64,000 nucleotides of DNA from Sorghum bicolor (taxonomy: Eukaryota > Streptophyta > Magnoliopsida > Poales > Poaceae), in contig NC_012875.2 in assembly GCF_000003195.3 (NCBI RefSeq), forward strand, positions 13,661,405 to 13,725,404, in the 5' to 3' direction. Positions 33,512-46,317 of this stretch are shown here, piece by piece. The position numbers and the translations under genes are program-made. Within the stretch, counting starts at the first letter, position 1; each line of letters starts with the position of its first letter. The notes beneath the pieces were generated by a model that was not told the DNA's origin, did not search any database, and worked only from the letters and a program-made list of their open reading frames with translations.

Positions 33512-34441
33512 CTATGGTGCGTCGCCGGAGATGCTAGGAGGTGCGGTCTTCTTCTTGTAGAGTGGTGGCAACTCAAGCTGCTTTCTAAGGCTGTCCACCA
33601 TCTCCTGGACGCGATCTATGGAATCCTGCTGATCATGAAGCTCCTCCTGTAGGTCATCATTGGCCATCTGCAGGACATGCATATGCCTAACAGTTGCATC
33701 CAATGGCGTGTCAACCTCCTGCGGGTTCTCAATAGACCAAGTACTAATAGTAGAATCATGGCGAGGGAGGAACTTGTACTGGTCTGCTCTCATGGCCTCA
33801 TAGCGAAGGCCATGGTAGTGAGTGTAAGCGATCTGGGCGGCGTCCTCCATGCTGTCTTGTGCCTCAGCTCGCCTAGCAACGTGACCATGGATGCTCTCTA
33901 CCATATAGCTGTCATGTGCCTCATTCCCCACTATAATGGTAAGATCCGACCTCCAGTATGTGGCCTCATAGGGGTGTGTATACTCTGCACAGCAGTACCT
34001 AATGCCAATCTCCTTATCAGCATAGTAGGTATCCAACATTTCCCTAAGCAAGTTGTGGAAGTAGGCTGTCATTGAAGGATACTTGTAGTGGATGATGGTA
34101 GTCCATCCTGGGTTTTCTTCCTCAGGACCAGCTGGAGGCACCACCTCTGGTACAGCAGGGGCAGCAGGTGCGACTGATGGAGCTGGTGGTGCAGGTGCAG
34201 CAGGTGCCACTGGAACAGCTGGTGGCGCAGGTGCAGTGGGTGGAACAGGTGCAGCTGCTACAGGGGAGTCCATCCAGTTCTCATCATCATCATCCACCTC
34301 TGTCACCATCGCTGGGTCCTCTTCATCCATGGGGACAGTCTCGTTGTCGGAGATGTCCACCACTGGCTGGGACGGCTGGGGCGTGAACTGAGAGATGTAG
34401 CTCCTGGTGCTGGCACAGCGAGACCTCGTGACAGGCGGCAT
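33512..34441 (-). CDS. element A extra ORF upstream of gag, no H3-like tail
   Basis: 309 codons from the ATG at 34441, intact, in the same position as the extra ORF of element B (between primer site and gag). It starts MPPVTRSR. Residues 27-45 (VVDIS followed by acidic residues) resemble a SUMO-interacting motif. Residues about 59-107 are a Pro/Ala-rich linker, and about 110-215 a globular domain with alternating hydrophobic and Ala-rich parts. Residues about 245-292 have coiled-coil character (LQMANDDLQEELHDQQDSID). The domain order (variable N-terminus, domain, coiled coil) parallels element B, and both domains have a Tyr-rich strand, a Trp, and an Ala-rich last helix, so they may be distant homologues. 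I do not recognise the family. An intact frame in a copy whose pol is broken is notable but may be chance. Confidence 0.75.
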   Translation of the reverse strand: MPPVTRSRCASTRSYISQFTPQPSQPVVDISDNETVPMDEEDPAMVTEVDDDDENWMDSPVAAAPVPPTAPAPPAVPVAPAAPAPPAPSVAPAAPAVPEVVPPAGPEEENPGWTTIIHYKYPSMTAYFHNLLREMLDTYYADKEIGIRYCCAEYTHPYEATYWRSDLTIIVGNEAHDSYMVESIHGHVARRAEAQDSMEDAAQIAYTHYHGLRYEAMRADQYKFLPRHDSTISTWSIENPQEVDTPLDATVRHMHVLQMANDDLQEELHDQQDSIDRVQEMVDSLRKQLELPPLYKKKTAPPSISGDAP

Positions 34442-34610
34442 CTATAAATTTTATTTTAAGATTAGATCAATATTTTGGCAATAGAATAAGTAATATAAGC
34501 ATAATAAATTTTATAAAATAACAAAAAGTAGGGTAGAAAGCATTAAATAAATAAAACAAAGACACTATATCGACCATTGCTACCTAGGCTTGCGTCCTAC
34601 AGTCAACACG

Positions 34611-34622
34611 GCTTTGATACCA
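34611..34622 (-). other. element A primer-binding site (tRNA-Met)
   Basis: On the minus strand TGGTATCAAAGC, three bases inside the 5' LTR, one mismatch from the site complementary to plant initiator tRNA-Met. Confidence 0.85.
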
Positions 34623-34625
34623 ATT

Positions 34626-37536
34626 TGTCACACCCAATTTCAAGGAAGAAATTGAATGCATAAACTTATGTGCGCCCAGAGATCAATCACACACATAAGT
34701 CATAAATTAAATACCATCATCGCAGTGTTTACAACAAACGTAGTTATTACATCACAAAGTCTGGTATAACAGCGGAAATATAAATAAGATAATCTAAGGT
34801 AACTATCTCATGGCCCTCACACAGGGAAGGTCGACTGGTGAAGCACAAGCCTAATATTCCTCTGGATAGTCCTCATAGCTTCCACCATCTGTTACCCATC
34901 CGGGATTTTTATCCAAAGAAAAGAAATATACAAGCGTGAGTACATCTTGTACTCCACAAGCATAGCATGAGGATTTATGAGGCTCAAACAGGCTAAACTA
35001 GGTTCACTACATCAGCTTTTAGTAGGTCAGTGTTTTATCATTGATTATTATAGATTATGCTTAAGCTCCCAAATATCCCATATGATCAGTTATCAGAACC
35101 ATAGTAAGTCATTAAGTCACATTAAAGCATAATTATACATCATCATGTACCATAAAGCCATCAGTAACCAGTTATTCTGTGAGTTTTCCGGGCCGCTCGT
35201 GACCGTGAGCACGGCTGTTATAACAGTTTTACACTCTGCAGAGGTTGTGCACTTTCACCGTGAGTCGTGTTGCCCATATGCCCGGGATCCGTCGACCCCC
35301 AAACACTACCAAGGTGAGCGGGCAGGGTACAGTATGAAGCTTTCCATAGGCCTATTCTAACCAGTTAGGGCTGCGAGGTTTCCTCGGCAGGCAGATGTAG
35401 AAAACCCCCATTTTCTATGGCACATTTCCATCGCGGCTATACTCATAGAAACAGGGGCAGCACTACACCCAAAGTGGCAAGCGCCTCTTGCGCCCTTTTG
35501 GGTAACCTCTAACGAGTTAGAAAAGATCCTATTACTGAGCTAAAGTCAGAGCCATGTGACTCTCCCGGTTGCACTGTAAGTCCCAGCTTTTGCCGACAGA
35601 TAAGTCCTTACGGAGGGTCTAGGACAACATGACCAACAGTCATTTGTACCATAGCCCTATGTTCCATTTATCATAATCATGTTTAATCAATTAACCATGG
35701 TTCCATCACTGATTTCAGATCATATATAATTGGAGTTAAAGCACTAGCACTTCTACGCATATGCAATAAAAACCCTTGGGAATAAGGTAATTGTCATCAA
35801 CAGCTAGGATGTCCTTATAGTTTGCAATATTATACACATGCAGGGTGAAATGCTTAGAAATAAGTAGGACAACAAGGTAGGCCCGTGCTATACTTGCCTT
35901 GGTTCACGTACTCCTGCTGTTCTTGCTGGTCCTACTGGTCCCCAAAGAGCTCCGGACTCCCGAAATACTCCTCACCGTCTGGGCTCGATCAATACAACAC
36001 AATCATCACGCATAACAAGACAAACATGCAAGAGAACAATTCCTAAAGTTAGAACAGTACACCAGCAGTAAATAAATTAAATAAAAGTTTTCAATAATCA
36101 TCTACGTGCTGCTACGATCACGTCAACGCGAAATTCACGAAAAACGGACTTACGACGCGAAAGTTACGCTTTTAACGGGATTTCAACAACAATCTATGGA
36201 CTTGTAATTAACTAGGAAATATAACAGTGGTAAACCTAAACAACAGTGGTACCAACGCGAAGCTTACGAAATTACGAAACTAATGCAACTTGAACGGATC
36301 GATTCGGAGTTCAAACGACGATTTTATAGCTAAAACAATGTGGTGACAATTCTGTAAATAAGGCATAGTTTAAACGATTTTAAATAAATGAATTAAATCC
36401 TGGAAATTCTTCTGGCCGAGGACTGCGCGCGCGAAAAAGGGTTTCCAGGGGGGCTCTTTATCAAAATCGCCCCCGAAGGGGTATGGGGCTCTCTGGGCCG
36501 TTGATCTCTTGATGAACGCCTGAGATTAGAAGGGGGGAAAAGGGGGGAGAGGATGGGCGGCGCTCCTGGCCGCAGGGGAGGAAGGGCGCGGCGGGCGCGA
36601 TGGCTGGCCGGGCCTGAGCTCGCGGGCGCAACCCCAACCGAGGCTACGGCGGACCGTTTTCTAAACCGAGACCGCTGGGAGAGAGAGGAGGGCGAGGGGA
36701 ATGCGTCCTCGGCCTTGGAACGATCCGGGAAGCACCCGAGCTGCCGCGCCATGGCCGGCGGCGGAAAGCTTCTCCGGCGAGCGCGGCTGGAGCGATAGAG
36801 GACCCCGTTTTGCTCGGGAATTGGATGGAGAGAGAGAGGGAAGGGAGAGGAAGCTCACCATGGCGCTAAATCGGAGCGAAACCGGCTCTGGATGGAAGCT
36901 TCACGCGGTGGGCGAAGAACTCCGGCGACGGTTCTCAGCGCGCTCGCGGTTGGGAGCAGAGCCGAGGGAATAGAGGGGGAAAATGGAGAGAGGAAGACTC
37001 GGGCGCGTGGACTCCCTCCACTTGAAGCCGAGACGCGGGGGGGGGGCGGAGAACGTGGGCGCGGGGGAGAGCGGCTTCGGCGGTTTCCAAACGGGAGAGA
37101 GACTGGGGACGGAGCGGTTGGAGGAAGGGGGTGGTCCTAATGGGTGGGCCCCACCCGTCAGCTGCCAGGGAGAAAAAGGGGGAAGGGAGGGGAGCCGGCT
37201 GGGCCAGGCCCAAGAAGGAGGCGCGGGGCGCGCGGGGTTGCTGGGCCACAAGGCCGAAAAGAAGGAGGGGGAAGAGAGAAAAACTTTTTCTTTTTATTTT
37301 CCAAACAAAATTTCCAAACTCTTTCCCAAATGAATTTTTGAATTCAAATTCCTTTCTTCCAACCACTCATCCCATAAAAGAAGTGCACCAGCATGTATGC
37401 AACAACGTGTTTCTAATTTTCTATTAAATTTTAATTTCCCAAAGTTTATTTATTTTCCTATATTTTTATGCTCACAAAATTATTTAATAAAGCCAAATTC
37501 ATCTATTTTGAAAAGAGCCAAATTTTGGGTGTTACA
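34626..37536 (-). repeat. element A 5' LTR
   Basis: 2,911 bp, homologous to 10826-13702 along its whole length, with GC island at about 36400-37290. It holds a stretch of about 30 bp near 37200-37240 that the other copy lacks. Confidence 0.93.
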
Positions 37537-39792
37537 TTAACTACAAAGTTGTATAACATCTCAAGATCTACAACATTTATTTTGACCATTTCTTTATTTG
37601 ACAAAGCCAAAAATAAATTTATTTATAAATTTTACATCTCTCTCATACTACAAGAGAGATATATAAGATTTTAGAAAAATATTAGAATCACTATGTCGGA
37701 TGAACATATGACAAAAAAACCAAAATAAACTCTGTAGATCTTGAGAAGTTATGAAATTTTGTATTTGGCAACTTTTTTATTCGAGTTCATCTTGTCATGC
37801 AAAACCGCGTTTTTCATTAAAAATTTTAAATGTTTTTAAACAACCTCAGATAGAAAAACTCTCTAAATAAACTTTGTAGATCTCAAAAAGTTATGAAACT
37901 TTGTAGTTGATAACTTTTTATTTTGAAATTATCTTGTTATGCAAAAACTACATTTGAATTTCTTAAATTTGAAAATTCTTTGCTGAGTGTTTTTCTTTGA
38001 CACTCGGCAAAGACCTTCTTTGCCGAGTGTCAAAAATAAAACACTCGGCAAAGAAAATTTCAAATCGAATTTTGAAGGCCTAAACGAATTCAAATCAAAA
38101 AGTTTTTAATTACAATGTCGTATAACTTCTCAAGATCTACAACATTTATTTTGATCATTTCTTTATTTGACAAAGCCAAAACAAATTTATTTATGAATTT
38201 TACATCTGCCTCTTATAGTTTACGAAACTACAAGAGAGATATATAAGATTTTCGAAAAATATTAGAATCACCATGTCAGATGAACATATGACAAAATAAC
38301 CTAAATAAACTCTGTAGATCTTGAGAAGTTATGAAATTTTGTATTTGGCAACTTTTATATTTGTGTTCATCTTATCATGCAAAACCGCGTTTTTTAATTG
38401 AAAATTTTAAATTTTGATTTTTTTTAAACAACCTCGGATGGAAAAACTCTCTAAATAAACTTTGTAGATCTCAAAAAGTTATGAAACTTTGTAGTTGATA
38501 ACTTTTTATTTTGAAATCATCTTGTCATGTAAAAATTACTTTTGAATTTCTTAAATTTGAAAATTTTTTGCCGATTGTTATTCTTTGACACTCGTCAAAG
38601 ACCTTCTTTGCCGAGTGTCAAAAATAAAACACTCGGCAAAGAAAGTATTAAATCATAATTTGAAGCCCTAAACGAATTCAAATCAAAAAGTTTTTAACTA
38701 CAAAGTTGTATAACTTCTCAGGATCTACAACATTTATTTTGATCATTTCTTTACTTTACATAGCCAAAACAAATTTATTTACAAATTTGACATCTCTCTT
38801 ATACTACAAGAGAGATATATAAGATTTTAGAAAAATATTAGAATCACCATGTCGGATGAACATATGACAAAATAAACAAAATAAACTCTGTAGATCTTGA
38901 GAAGTTATGAAATTTTGTATTTGGCAACTTTTTTATTCGAGATCATCTTGTCATGCAAAACCGCGTTTTTAATTGAAAATTTTAAAATTTGATTTTTTTT
39001 AAACAACCTCGGATGGAAAAACTCTCTAAATAAATTTTGTAGATCTTAAAAAGTTAAGACACTTTGTAGTTGCTAACTTTTTGTTTTGAAATAATCTTGT
39101 CATGCAAAAACTACATTTCAATTTCTTAAATTTTGAAAATCCTTTGCCGAGTAATTTTCTAAGACACTCGGCAAAGACCTTCTTTGCCTGGTGTCAAAAA
39201 TAAAACACTCGGCAAAGTAAATTTCAAATCGAATTTTGAAGGACTAAACGAATCCAAATAAAAAAGTTTTTAATTACAAAGTCGTATAACTTCTCAACAT
39301 CTACAACATTTATTTTGATCATTTCTTTATTTGACAAAGCCAAAACAAATTTATTTACAAATTTTACTTCTCTCTTAGTTTATGAAACTACAAGAAAGAT
39401 ATATAAGATTTTAGAAAAATATTAGAATCACCATGTCGGATGAACATATGAGAAAATAACCAAAATAAACTCTGTAGATCTTGAGAAGTTATGAATTTTT
39501 GTATTTGGCAACATTTTTATTTGAGTTCCTCTTGTCTTGCAAAACCGCGTTTTTAATTGAAAATTTTAAATTTTGATTTTTTAAACAACCTCGGATGGAA
39601 AAACTCTCTAAATAAACTTTGTAGATCTCAAAAACTTATGAAACTTTGTAGTTGAAAACTTTTTGTTTTGAAATCATCATGTAATGCAAAAACTACATTT
39701 GAATTTCTTAAATTCGAAAATTCTTTGCCGAGTGCTTTTCTTTGACACTCGGCAAAGACCTTCTTTGCCGAGTGTTAAAAATAAAACACTCG
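37537..39792. repeat. CACTA-type tandem repeat array, block 3
   Basis: The array resumes exactly at the point where element A cut the unit that started at 10759; TTAAC at 37537-37541 is the right target duplication. Unit starts are near 38044, 38632 and 39208. The visible end is ACTCG (39788-39792), taken as the left target duplication of element C. The ORFs called on both strands at 39684-39877 cross the repeat/LTR junction and are not genes. Confidence 0.8.
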
Positions 39793-41645
39793 TGTCACAC
39801 CCATATTTTAAGAACAAAATAGGATGCATAAAAGACTCATATGTGCCCCACGAACAGTCGCACACATAAGTAGACAAATCTCAAATGTACCATTGCAGTG
39901 TTTATTACATAGCGAAACATAATAAATCACATAGTCTTATATAAAAATGATAATAATATTAAATAACGCTCTCGACAAAAGCTCCACACAGGAACACTGT
40001 TGACTGGTTGACTCCAAGCCTAGTACTCATAACGGTAGTCCTCATTCCAAACATCATCACTTGCATAACCTGGGGTGTTGGGAAATTGCAAGACTGAGCA
40101 CATATCGTACTCAACAAGTAAAACCAGGGGTTCATGAGGCTCAAATAGCTGACACTGGTTTGACTGCATTTAGCTTTTAATAGTGGATAGCATGTTTAAT
40201 CATTGGATAGCAAATATCAAGGTAGCATAAATAATCCCATAACCATAAGATCAATGTATACAAAAATTAGAATAACACATATAAAAAACATAATAAACCA
40301 TCATTTATCATCATTAGTGTTGTTCATCAGTGTCCATCTATTCCGTCAGTTTTCCGGGCCGCCCGTATCCGTGGTCACGGCTAGTATAGCAGATTTAACA
40401 CTCTGCAGAGGTTGTACATCTTTACCCATGAGTCATGATTTACCCTTTCGCCCGAGGTAGCTAGTCTCTTAACCCCCTTCCTAGGGAGGTCGGCAGGGAT
40501 CACTATGAAGCCTTTCAGAAGTTCGTCTAACATGTTAGGGCCGCAAGGTTTTCTTCACGAGCAGATATAGATACCCCCTTCCGAATGGCACAATGACGCG
40601 CAGCCTATACACATAGGGACAGGGGCTCACACTATACCCATGTCGGTTCAGCCCCTCTAGGGCCCTTTCGGGTAACCTCTAACAAGCTAGAAAAGGTCTT
40701 CATACTGAGCTAAAGCCAGAGCCATATAGCCCTCATGGTTGTACGAGTTGTCCGAGCTTTTGCTAAGGGATAAGTCCTTATGGAGGGTCAAGATCAATCT
40801 AGCAAAAGCTAGAGTTCTTTCCACCGTTTATGTTCAAGTTGCTAGAAAGCTTATTTTATTGTTTATTGTATATTCAAATATTCATGTTACAAGATCATGG
40901 ATTATAATAAAGCACTAGCAAGAACTACCCAAATGCATATCAAAATAGGTAACAAGGAATTCAGGATAACAATCATCTATGATTTTGCTAAGGTCATCAA
41001 GGTGGACACATGCATATGATATATGTATTAAAAGTGTGTAGGTAACAAGGATAATCCTAAGTTATACTTGCCTTGATCAAAGCTCTCCTGAGCCTACTGG
41101 TCTTCAAAGGCTTGGTCTTGATCACCAACGTATGGCTCACCGTCTATTCCCAAACATCAATCAACAACACGCAATCCAATGTTCCCGGGATCGTACGGTG
41201 CGGTTCCGAAACGAAGATGAAGATTGAACACGCTGACATGCGGGCCCCAGTTGTTGGTTAAAGAAAGAAGAGGGAGGTGAGGCCAGGCGCACGGGGGAGC
41301 AGGTGGGCCGAGCGCAAAGATGGAGGAGGGGAAAGGACTGCTGGGCTTCGGCCACTGGCCCCGTCCGAAGTCAGGGTTGTGTCCTTTTCTTTTTTTTTCT
41401 AATTTCTTTTCTGTTTTTATTTTTCCAAAGGTCTTTCAATAATAGTTTTGAGTTCTTTTAATTTTCAAAACACACAGCACAAAGTAAACCATGGCCAGCA
41501 TGAATGCACAATTACGTTTACTAAACTTATGATGAATTTTTAGTTCCAACAAAAAATATTTATTCACTAAATTAAATGCTCACAATAATACTTAAATAAA
41601 TCAAATTAAATCCTATTATTTGAAAATCAAATTTTGGGTGTTACA
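39793..41645 (-). repeat. element C 3' LTR
   Basis: 1,853 bp. In sense it begins TGTAACACCC at 41645 and ends GTGTGACA at 39793. It is shorter than the A and B LTRs and has only a weak GC-rich stretch near 41230-41360. It shares the block around 40356-40418 with A and the solo LTR. Confidence 0.92.
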
Positions 41646-41665
41646 AACTCTACCCCCTTAAAAGA
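41646..41665 (-). other. element C polypurine tract
   Basis: Minus strand TTTTAAGGGGGTAGAGTT, directly inside the 3' LTR. Confidence 0.8.
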
Positions 41666-41689
41666 ATCTCATCCTCGAGATTGAGCAGA

Positions 41690-42507
41690 ACTTACTCAAA
41701 CAAATATGAATATGATTTTCTCAGATCATCCTCTCTTTCCCAAGTTGCCTCTCCTTCCGAATACCGATTCCACTGCACTTTGCACATTCTAATAACCCGA
41801 CTTCTGGTGACTCTCTCAGTTGTCTCCAAAATTCAGACCAGATACTCTTCATAAGTGAGATCACCCTTAACAGAAAGCTCTTCCAATGGTATTTGCTCCT
41901 CAGGTACACGCAAACACTTCTTAAGTTGTGACACATGGAACACATCATGCACACCAGATAAACTTTTAGGCAACTCTAACTGATACGCTACTTCTCCACA
42001 CCTTTGCAAAACTTTAAACGGGCCAACATACCTTGGAGCTAGCTTTCCTTTCAAAACCTCTTCACACTCAGCATAGGTGATACTTTCAGATAGACATAAT
42101 CACCTTCCTCGAAAGCTAGTTCTCTCCTACGTGTATCTGCATAACTTTTCTGACGAGACTGAGCAACTCTCAGATTATCCCGGATAGCCCGCACTTGTTG
42201 TTCTGCATGTCTAAGCACATCCGTACCAAACACCTGAGTCTCCCCAGTTTGATTCCAAAACAAAGGTGTTCTGCACCTACGACCATATAATGCTTCAAAC
42301 GGTGCCATTTTAAGACTTTGCTGATAACTGTTGTTGTTGGAAAACTCTGCATATGGCAAACTCTTATCCCAACTGGTTTCATACTGCAAAGCACAAGCTC
42401 TTAACATATCCTCCAGTATCTGATTGATCCTCTCAGTCTGTCCATCTGTCTGTGGAAGATACGCTGTACTAAAATTCAACTTTGTTCCCAAGGAATCATG
42501 TACTACT
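41690..42507 (-). pseudogene. element C integrase C-terminus and chromodomain
   Basis: Minus-strand continuation of element C integrase after D1. It starts at the target duplication CTACT (42503-42507), has core sequence DGQTERINQILEDML, a frame change near 42052 just before [12 protein letters not shown], and a second break near 41835. The chromodomain (to about 41700) is spread over another frame. At least two single-base shifts inactivate it. Confidence 0.85.
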
Positions 42508-44157
42508 TGTTGGGTATTCTTAGCATCATTACCAAAAGTAGACTAAGTTCTCTAAATCTAGTAACGGTGCCAAAAATGCCAAACCTATCCCTCACACCCC
42601 TTAAGCCAAGTTGTCATCCCCAGCATGACATAAGAGACGCGGTATTGAAATATGCAATTGCTCTTCTAAATAAATAATGAATGGGATCTGCAAGCGCACA
42701 GATTAATACCGATGTAGCATTTTAATCGGGAAGTATTCCAGGTATCGTTATTTATATTTTTACCACTGGAAAGGGATTAACAATCATCAATATTGATTAC
42801 AGAATAGAATATGAGATTGAGTATCTATCATTGCATGTATAATTGAGAACATTTATCTAACTCTTTCATACAGGGATAAGTGTCACATAAAGGATATATG
42901 AAGTAATAAATAGTGACAAAGATAATTAATCTGATCTAGCCACATAATAAATATGATAAGCACCTCAATTAGATACTCTAGAAAGTCATTAGCATGGAAT
43001 TAGAATGAACTGCAAGAATATTCCCTAAGTTATTCTCAACTATATAGTCTAGCATTATCATAGTTAGTGCAAGCATACTTAGCAATCATTGTGAGACAAG
43101 ACTACGCCCATGCATAGTGATATTAGCAAGGTAAATGAAAAACATAGCAATCACTCCCCTGTAATAATATTGCTGTGCCAGCCCAATACACAAGAGGGGG
43201 ACTATATAAGAATCAATGAAGCTGTCACTATCACGAACTACCCCACAATCTGGCATATTGGGTACAAGATAAATACGGTGTAAGCACCACGCCTACACAA
43301 TATCTATCATTTACCCATGGATCCGATGGATAAACGCTATACGATCCTAAGCATGTATATAGATCCAATCTAACTAAGCCAAGTACATAACTATGATAAA
43401 CTAAGAACAATATAATCTTGAATATAAACAAGTAGAGCAAAGTCATAAGCAATATATTGAAGTAGAACAAAGTCATATTCATAATATTGAAGAACAAAGA
43501 TAATTAGAAAGCAATTAGAAGCACAATTAGAGAATTACCAAGAATCCTCTTGACAGATCCGGAAACCAATCGAAGATTGACTCCTTCTAGTTCTAATCCT
43601 CTGTAGCTATGCTAATCTAGATATCTAATTGATGTGGTGGCTCTAATCTTGATCAGAGGCTTCTTCTCCCTTGAAGAACAAAGAATTAGGGTTGAGAGGC
43701 TCTCTCCTCCAGGGGCCAGGGGGTCTGGTTTTATAGTCCCTTCAAGTGAATATGGGCCGTTGGATCAAACCGACATTGATTGAATGGTTATCCTTGATCC
43801 TTTAGGTCGGTGGAGATCTCCCACGAAGCAGAGTCCTGATTGGACTCTCAGAGGGGGCGGGCGCCCAGGGGAACAGGGCAGGCGCCCTGCCTCTGGCCCC
43901 GTTTCGTCTCCGCTTCGGTCTCATGGCTTCTGGAGTCTTCTAGATGTAAGATAATTGCGCGGCATGTTAATATCTCTATGTAATCCTGATGTGTGGGCCT
44001 TTCTTCCGTATTTCCTGATAACCCCCTGCAGAAATAGACAAACACCAAAACTCGTGGAATTCTGTCAGATAAAACCCTAAGTCTAGATGTTGATTTCATT
44101 TGGATCCTTTTCTTTGTTTATTTGATAATTAAATTTGATACTTAAGGACCGTCAACA
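42508..44157 (-). repeat. element D1 3' LTR
   Basis: 1,650 bp. It has a TATA box on the minus strand at 43729-43735. Compared with the 5' LTR it lacks five bases near 43265, which truncates the LTR ORF (43231-43482). Confidence 0.93.
43231..43482 (-). pseudogene. LTR-encoded hydrophobic ORF, truncated copy
   Basis: Same start and N-terminus (MNMTLFYFNILL) as the 133-codon ORF in the other D LTRs, but a five-base loss near 43265 shifts the frame and ends it about 50 codons early. Confidence 0.5.
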
Positions 44158-44172
44158 AACTCCCCCAAGCTT
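44158..44172 (-). other. element D1 polypurine tract
   Basis: Minus strand AAGCTTGGGGGAGTT next to the 3' LTR, identical to the D2 tract. Confidence 0.85.
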
Positions 44173-46317
44173 ACCTCTTGCTCGTCCCTGAGCAAGGATA
44201 TACTCAGCAATGGATGAGAAGTTGTTGCAATATCTTTAAAAATTGACGGTACACATGTTTTTTAAATAAGATCTCATCTCTGAGTTAGAGTAAACTGTCA
44301 AGACTTAAAACCTACTTACTTTACCTTTCACCACGGGACTTGTAACCGTCACTTCTGTCTTGAGTAGTTAAAAGATAGAACAGTCTAGTCAAGTGCCATG
44401 TCTCTTATTCTTGATCAGCTATAGCTCTAGAGTTTTTGCAGATTTTCAAATAAAACTCAGAGATTCCTTGTATGATTCTCTTAGATCTCTCTTTTGTGGT
44501 ATTTTTGGATCCTTACCAAGGCAGTGATGGTATATGCCTTCTCTCAAAAAGTATGTGGTATTTGTGGTATAAGGCATAGTGACATTGCCTTCTCTCTCAC
44601 CCTACTCTAATAAGGCTTTAATATCTAGAGCTCATAGGTGGGAGATAAAGTATACATACTTACAAGACATGTATTGCATAGTCAAACCATGGATCCAAAG
44701 AAACAAATCAATAAGTCAAATCAAGATGTGCATGTGTGGTAAATGAATGGTATACGGTGATGATTATGATAACAATGGTGGAAGTCTAATTCTACTTTTG
44801 CTCTTTGAGGGGATACATACCTTCCTTGCTTTTTGAATAGTGAGGAGAATGAGATGCTCTATATTTTTCTTTTCTCTCAGGTGGGTATCTTGTACCCCTA
44901 ATTCTACTGTCGGACACTTGTCCATTTTTACCTCTCGTCTCACTTTTTCTTTTCTTTCGAGGTTCCGGGCACTTGCCCCTTTTTATTTCCTCATATTTCT
45001 TTTTTTTAGAGCACTCATCTCTTGAGATAATATAGCAAGTGGTAGTAACAAGATAACTTGAGCATTTATTTCACAAGGGAAAAACAGAAATATTTTTGGT
45101 TATTCTCTCCCGGATTAGGAGTAGAATATTTTTGGGCGATTCTGGAGATGGAAATGGATGGATATATGTGGATGGTACTTCCGGAGTAGAAGTAGCATAT
45201 ATGAGTGAACGTGCAAGTGAATCTTGATTTAACGACATGACAAGCTCCTAAGGGTCTACACAGCTTGACCACACTCAATGCTCATAAGCAGTAAAAAGTA
45301 AATGTGTGGCTCAAAGTCTAGCAAACATGTATATATGGCTGTGGTAGGAATTTAAACTCTCATCATACAGGAACTCATCAAGCAATATTTTAAAGATTTT
45401 CCAAAGATAAAATTCTCCAGAATTCTAGCATCTCTAGGAACAGATAAACAGCAGCTCAACCTTCCCATATCATATCCGTTAACAACTTAGACTTCAGATC
45501 AAGTTTTCATCCCACAAGTTTAGGTCTAGAGCAAGCTTTAAATTATAACAGTTATATCTAAACTTTAGAGAGAACTTAAAGTGTGCAAATTAGGCAGAGC
45601 AACTATACATCATATCCATGCTAGAGTTTTATTATTAAGATACAGATTAGCATAGCCACTTTATTTATTTATTAAACACACTAAGCAAAAGATATATATA
45701 TATAATCACAAAATCTTTATTTGGTTTTTCCTGGTTTATGTATATTTATATTCTAAAATAGTATAAGTATAAAGATAGATAGAAATACTTATCGGGATAA
45801 ATGGGGGTGCTCTCCCTCAAGCTGAATTTTGACGTAATTTCTCTTGATGTAGCTAGCAGGTGGCAGAGGTGTATTTGAAAGTCGGTAGCATTCTGACAGC
45901 GATTAGAATGTCCTCCGTCTGCTAGTCTTCTTGATTCTTGAATTCTGTGGAGCTCAAATAGACAACAAAGCTTGTGGAACTGATTAAGTGTTAGCATAAA
46001 TATCTAGCCTTTATCATGTTGAGACTCCTTAATAATTAATACTCTCTATTTTTATATTTTTATTTTATAAAGCAGAAAAGAAATATTTATTTTATTTTTA
46101 TGCCACCACAGTGAATGTACTTATGGGTTTTATGCCACTCGTATACTCACATGGGGCTTACTGTTTTCATATTTTTATTTTCTTTTTAGGATAGTACGAA
46201 CATAATTAACTAAGTAAACTATTTGAAATAATTGAAAGAGAAAGGATAACTACCAAGTTTACCTCTTGGCAAGGCGTTCGGTGTTTTTAAGTCCTCCGAA
46301 CGGGACTCTCCGTTTTC
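44173..46317 (-). other. element D1 noncoding 3' region
   Basis: About 2.1 kb between the stop of the long frame and the polypurine tract, the place where RT and integrase sit in complete elements. It has only short ORFs on either strand and is AT-rich. It aligns with 60589-62740 of D2 throughout, so it is an old family feature and not a fresh deletion. A second polypurine-like motif (AGCTTGAGGGAG on the minus strand) is at 45812-45823. Confidence 0.7.

Larger units (their letters stand above)
10826..37536 (-). mobile_element. element A: Ty3/Gypsy chromovirus, interrupted by element B
   Basis: Full-length minus-strand LTR retrotransposon. The outer ends are TGTCACACCC and GGGTGTTACA on the plus strand, with the target duplication TTAAC at 10821-10825 and 37537-37541 inside an array unit. 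The order on the minus strand is 5' LTR (34626-37536), tRNA-Met primer site, extra ORF, gag, protease-RT, [element B], RNase H-integrase-chromodomain, polypurine tract, 3' LTR (10826-13702). Without B it is about 12.1 kb. By eye the two LTRs differ at roughly 60-70 sites plus indels, about 2-2.5%, or close to 1 Myr at 1.3e-8 per site per year. Pol is broken, so it cannot move by itself. Confidence 0.95.

Noticed and set aside
34092..34391. Gly/Ala-rich plus-strand ORF of 99 codons
   Set aside because: Mirror image of the Pro/Ala-rich linker of the minus-strand extra ORF of element A.
39684..39877. Overlapping ORFs on both strands at the array/element C junction
   Set aside because: They read through the insertion boundary and carry no recognisable protein.
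44840..45278. Small ORFs in the D1 3' region (and 61625-62233 in D2)
   Set aside because: The reading frames are not shared between D1 and D2 although the DNA aligns.
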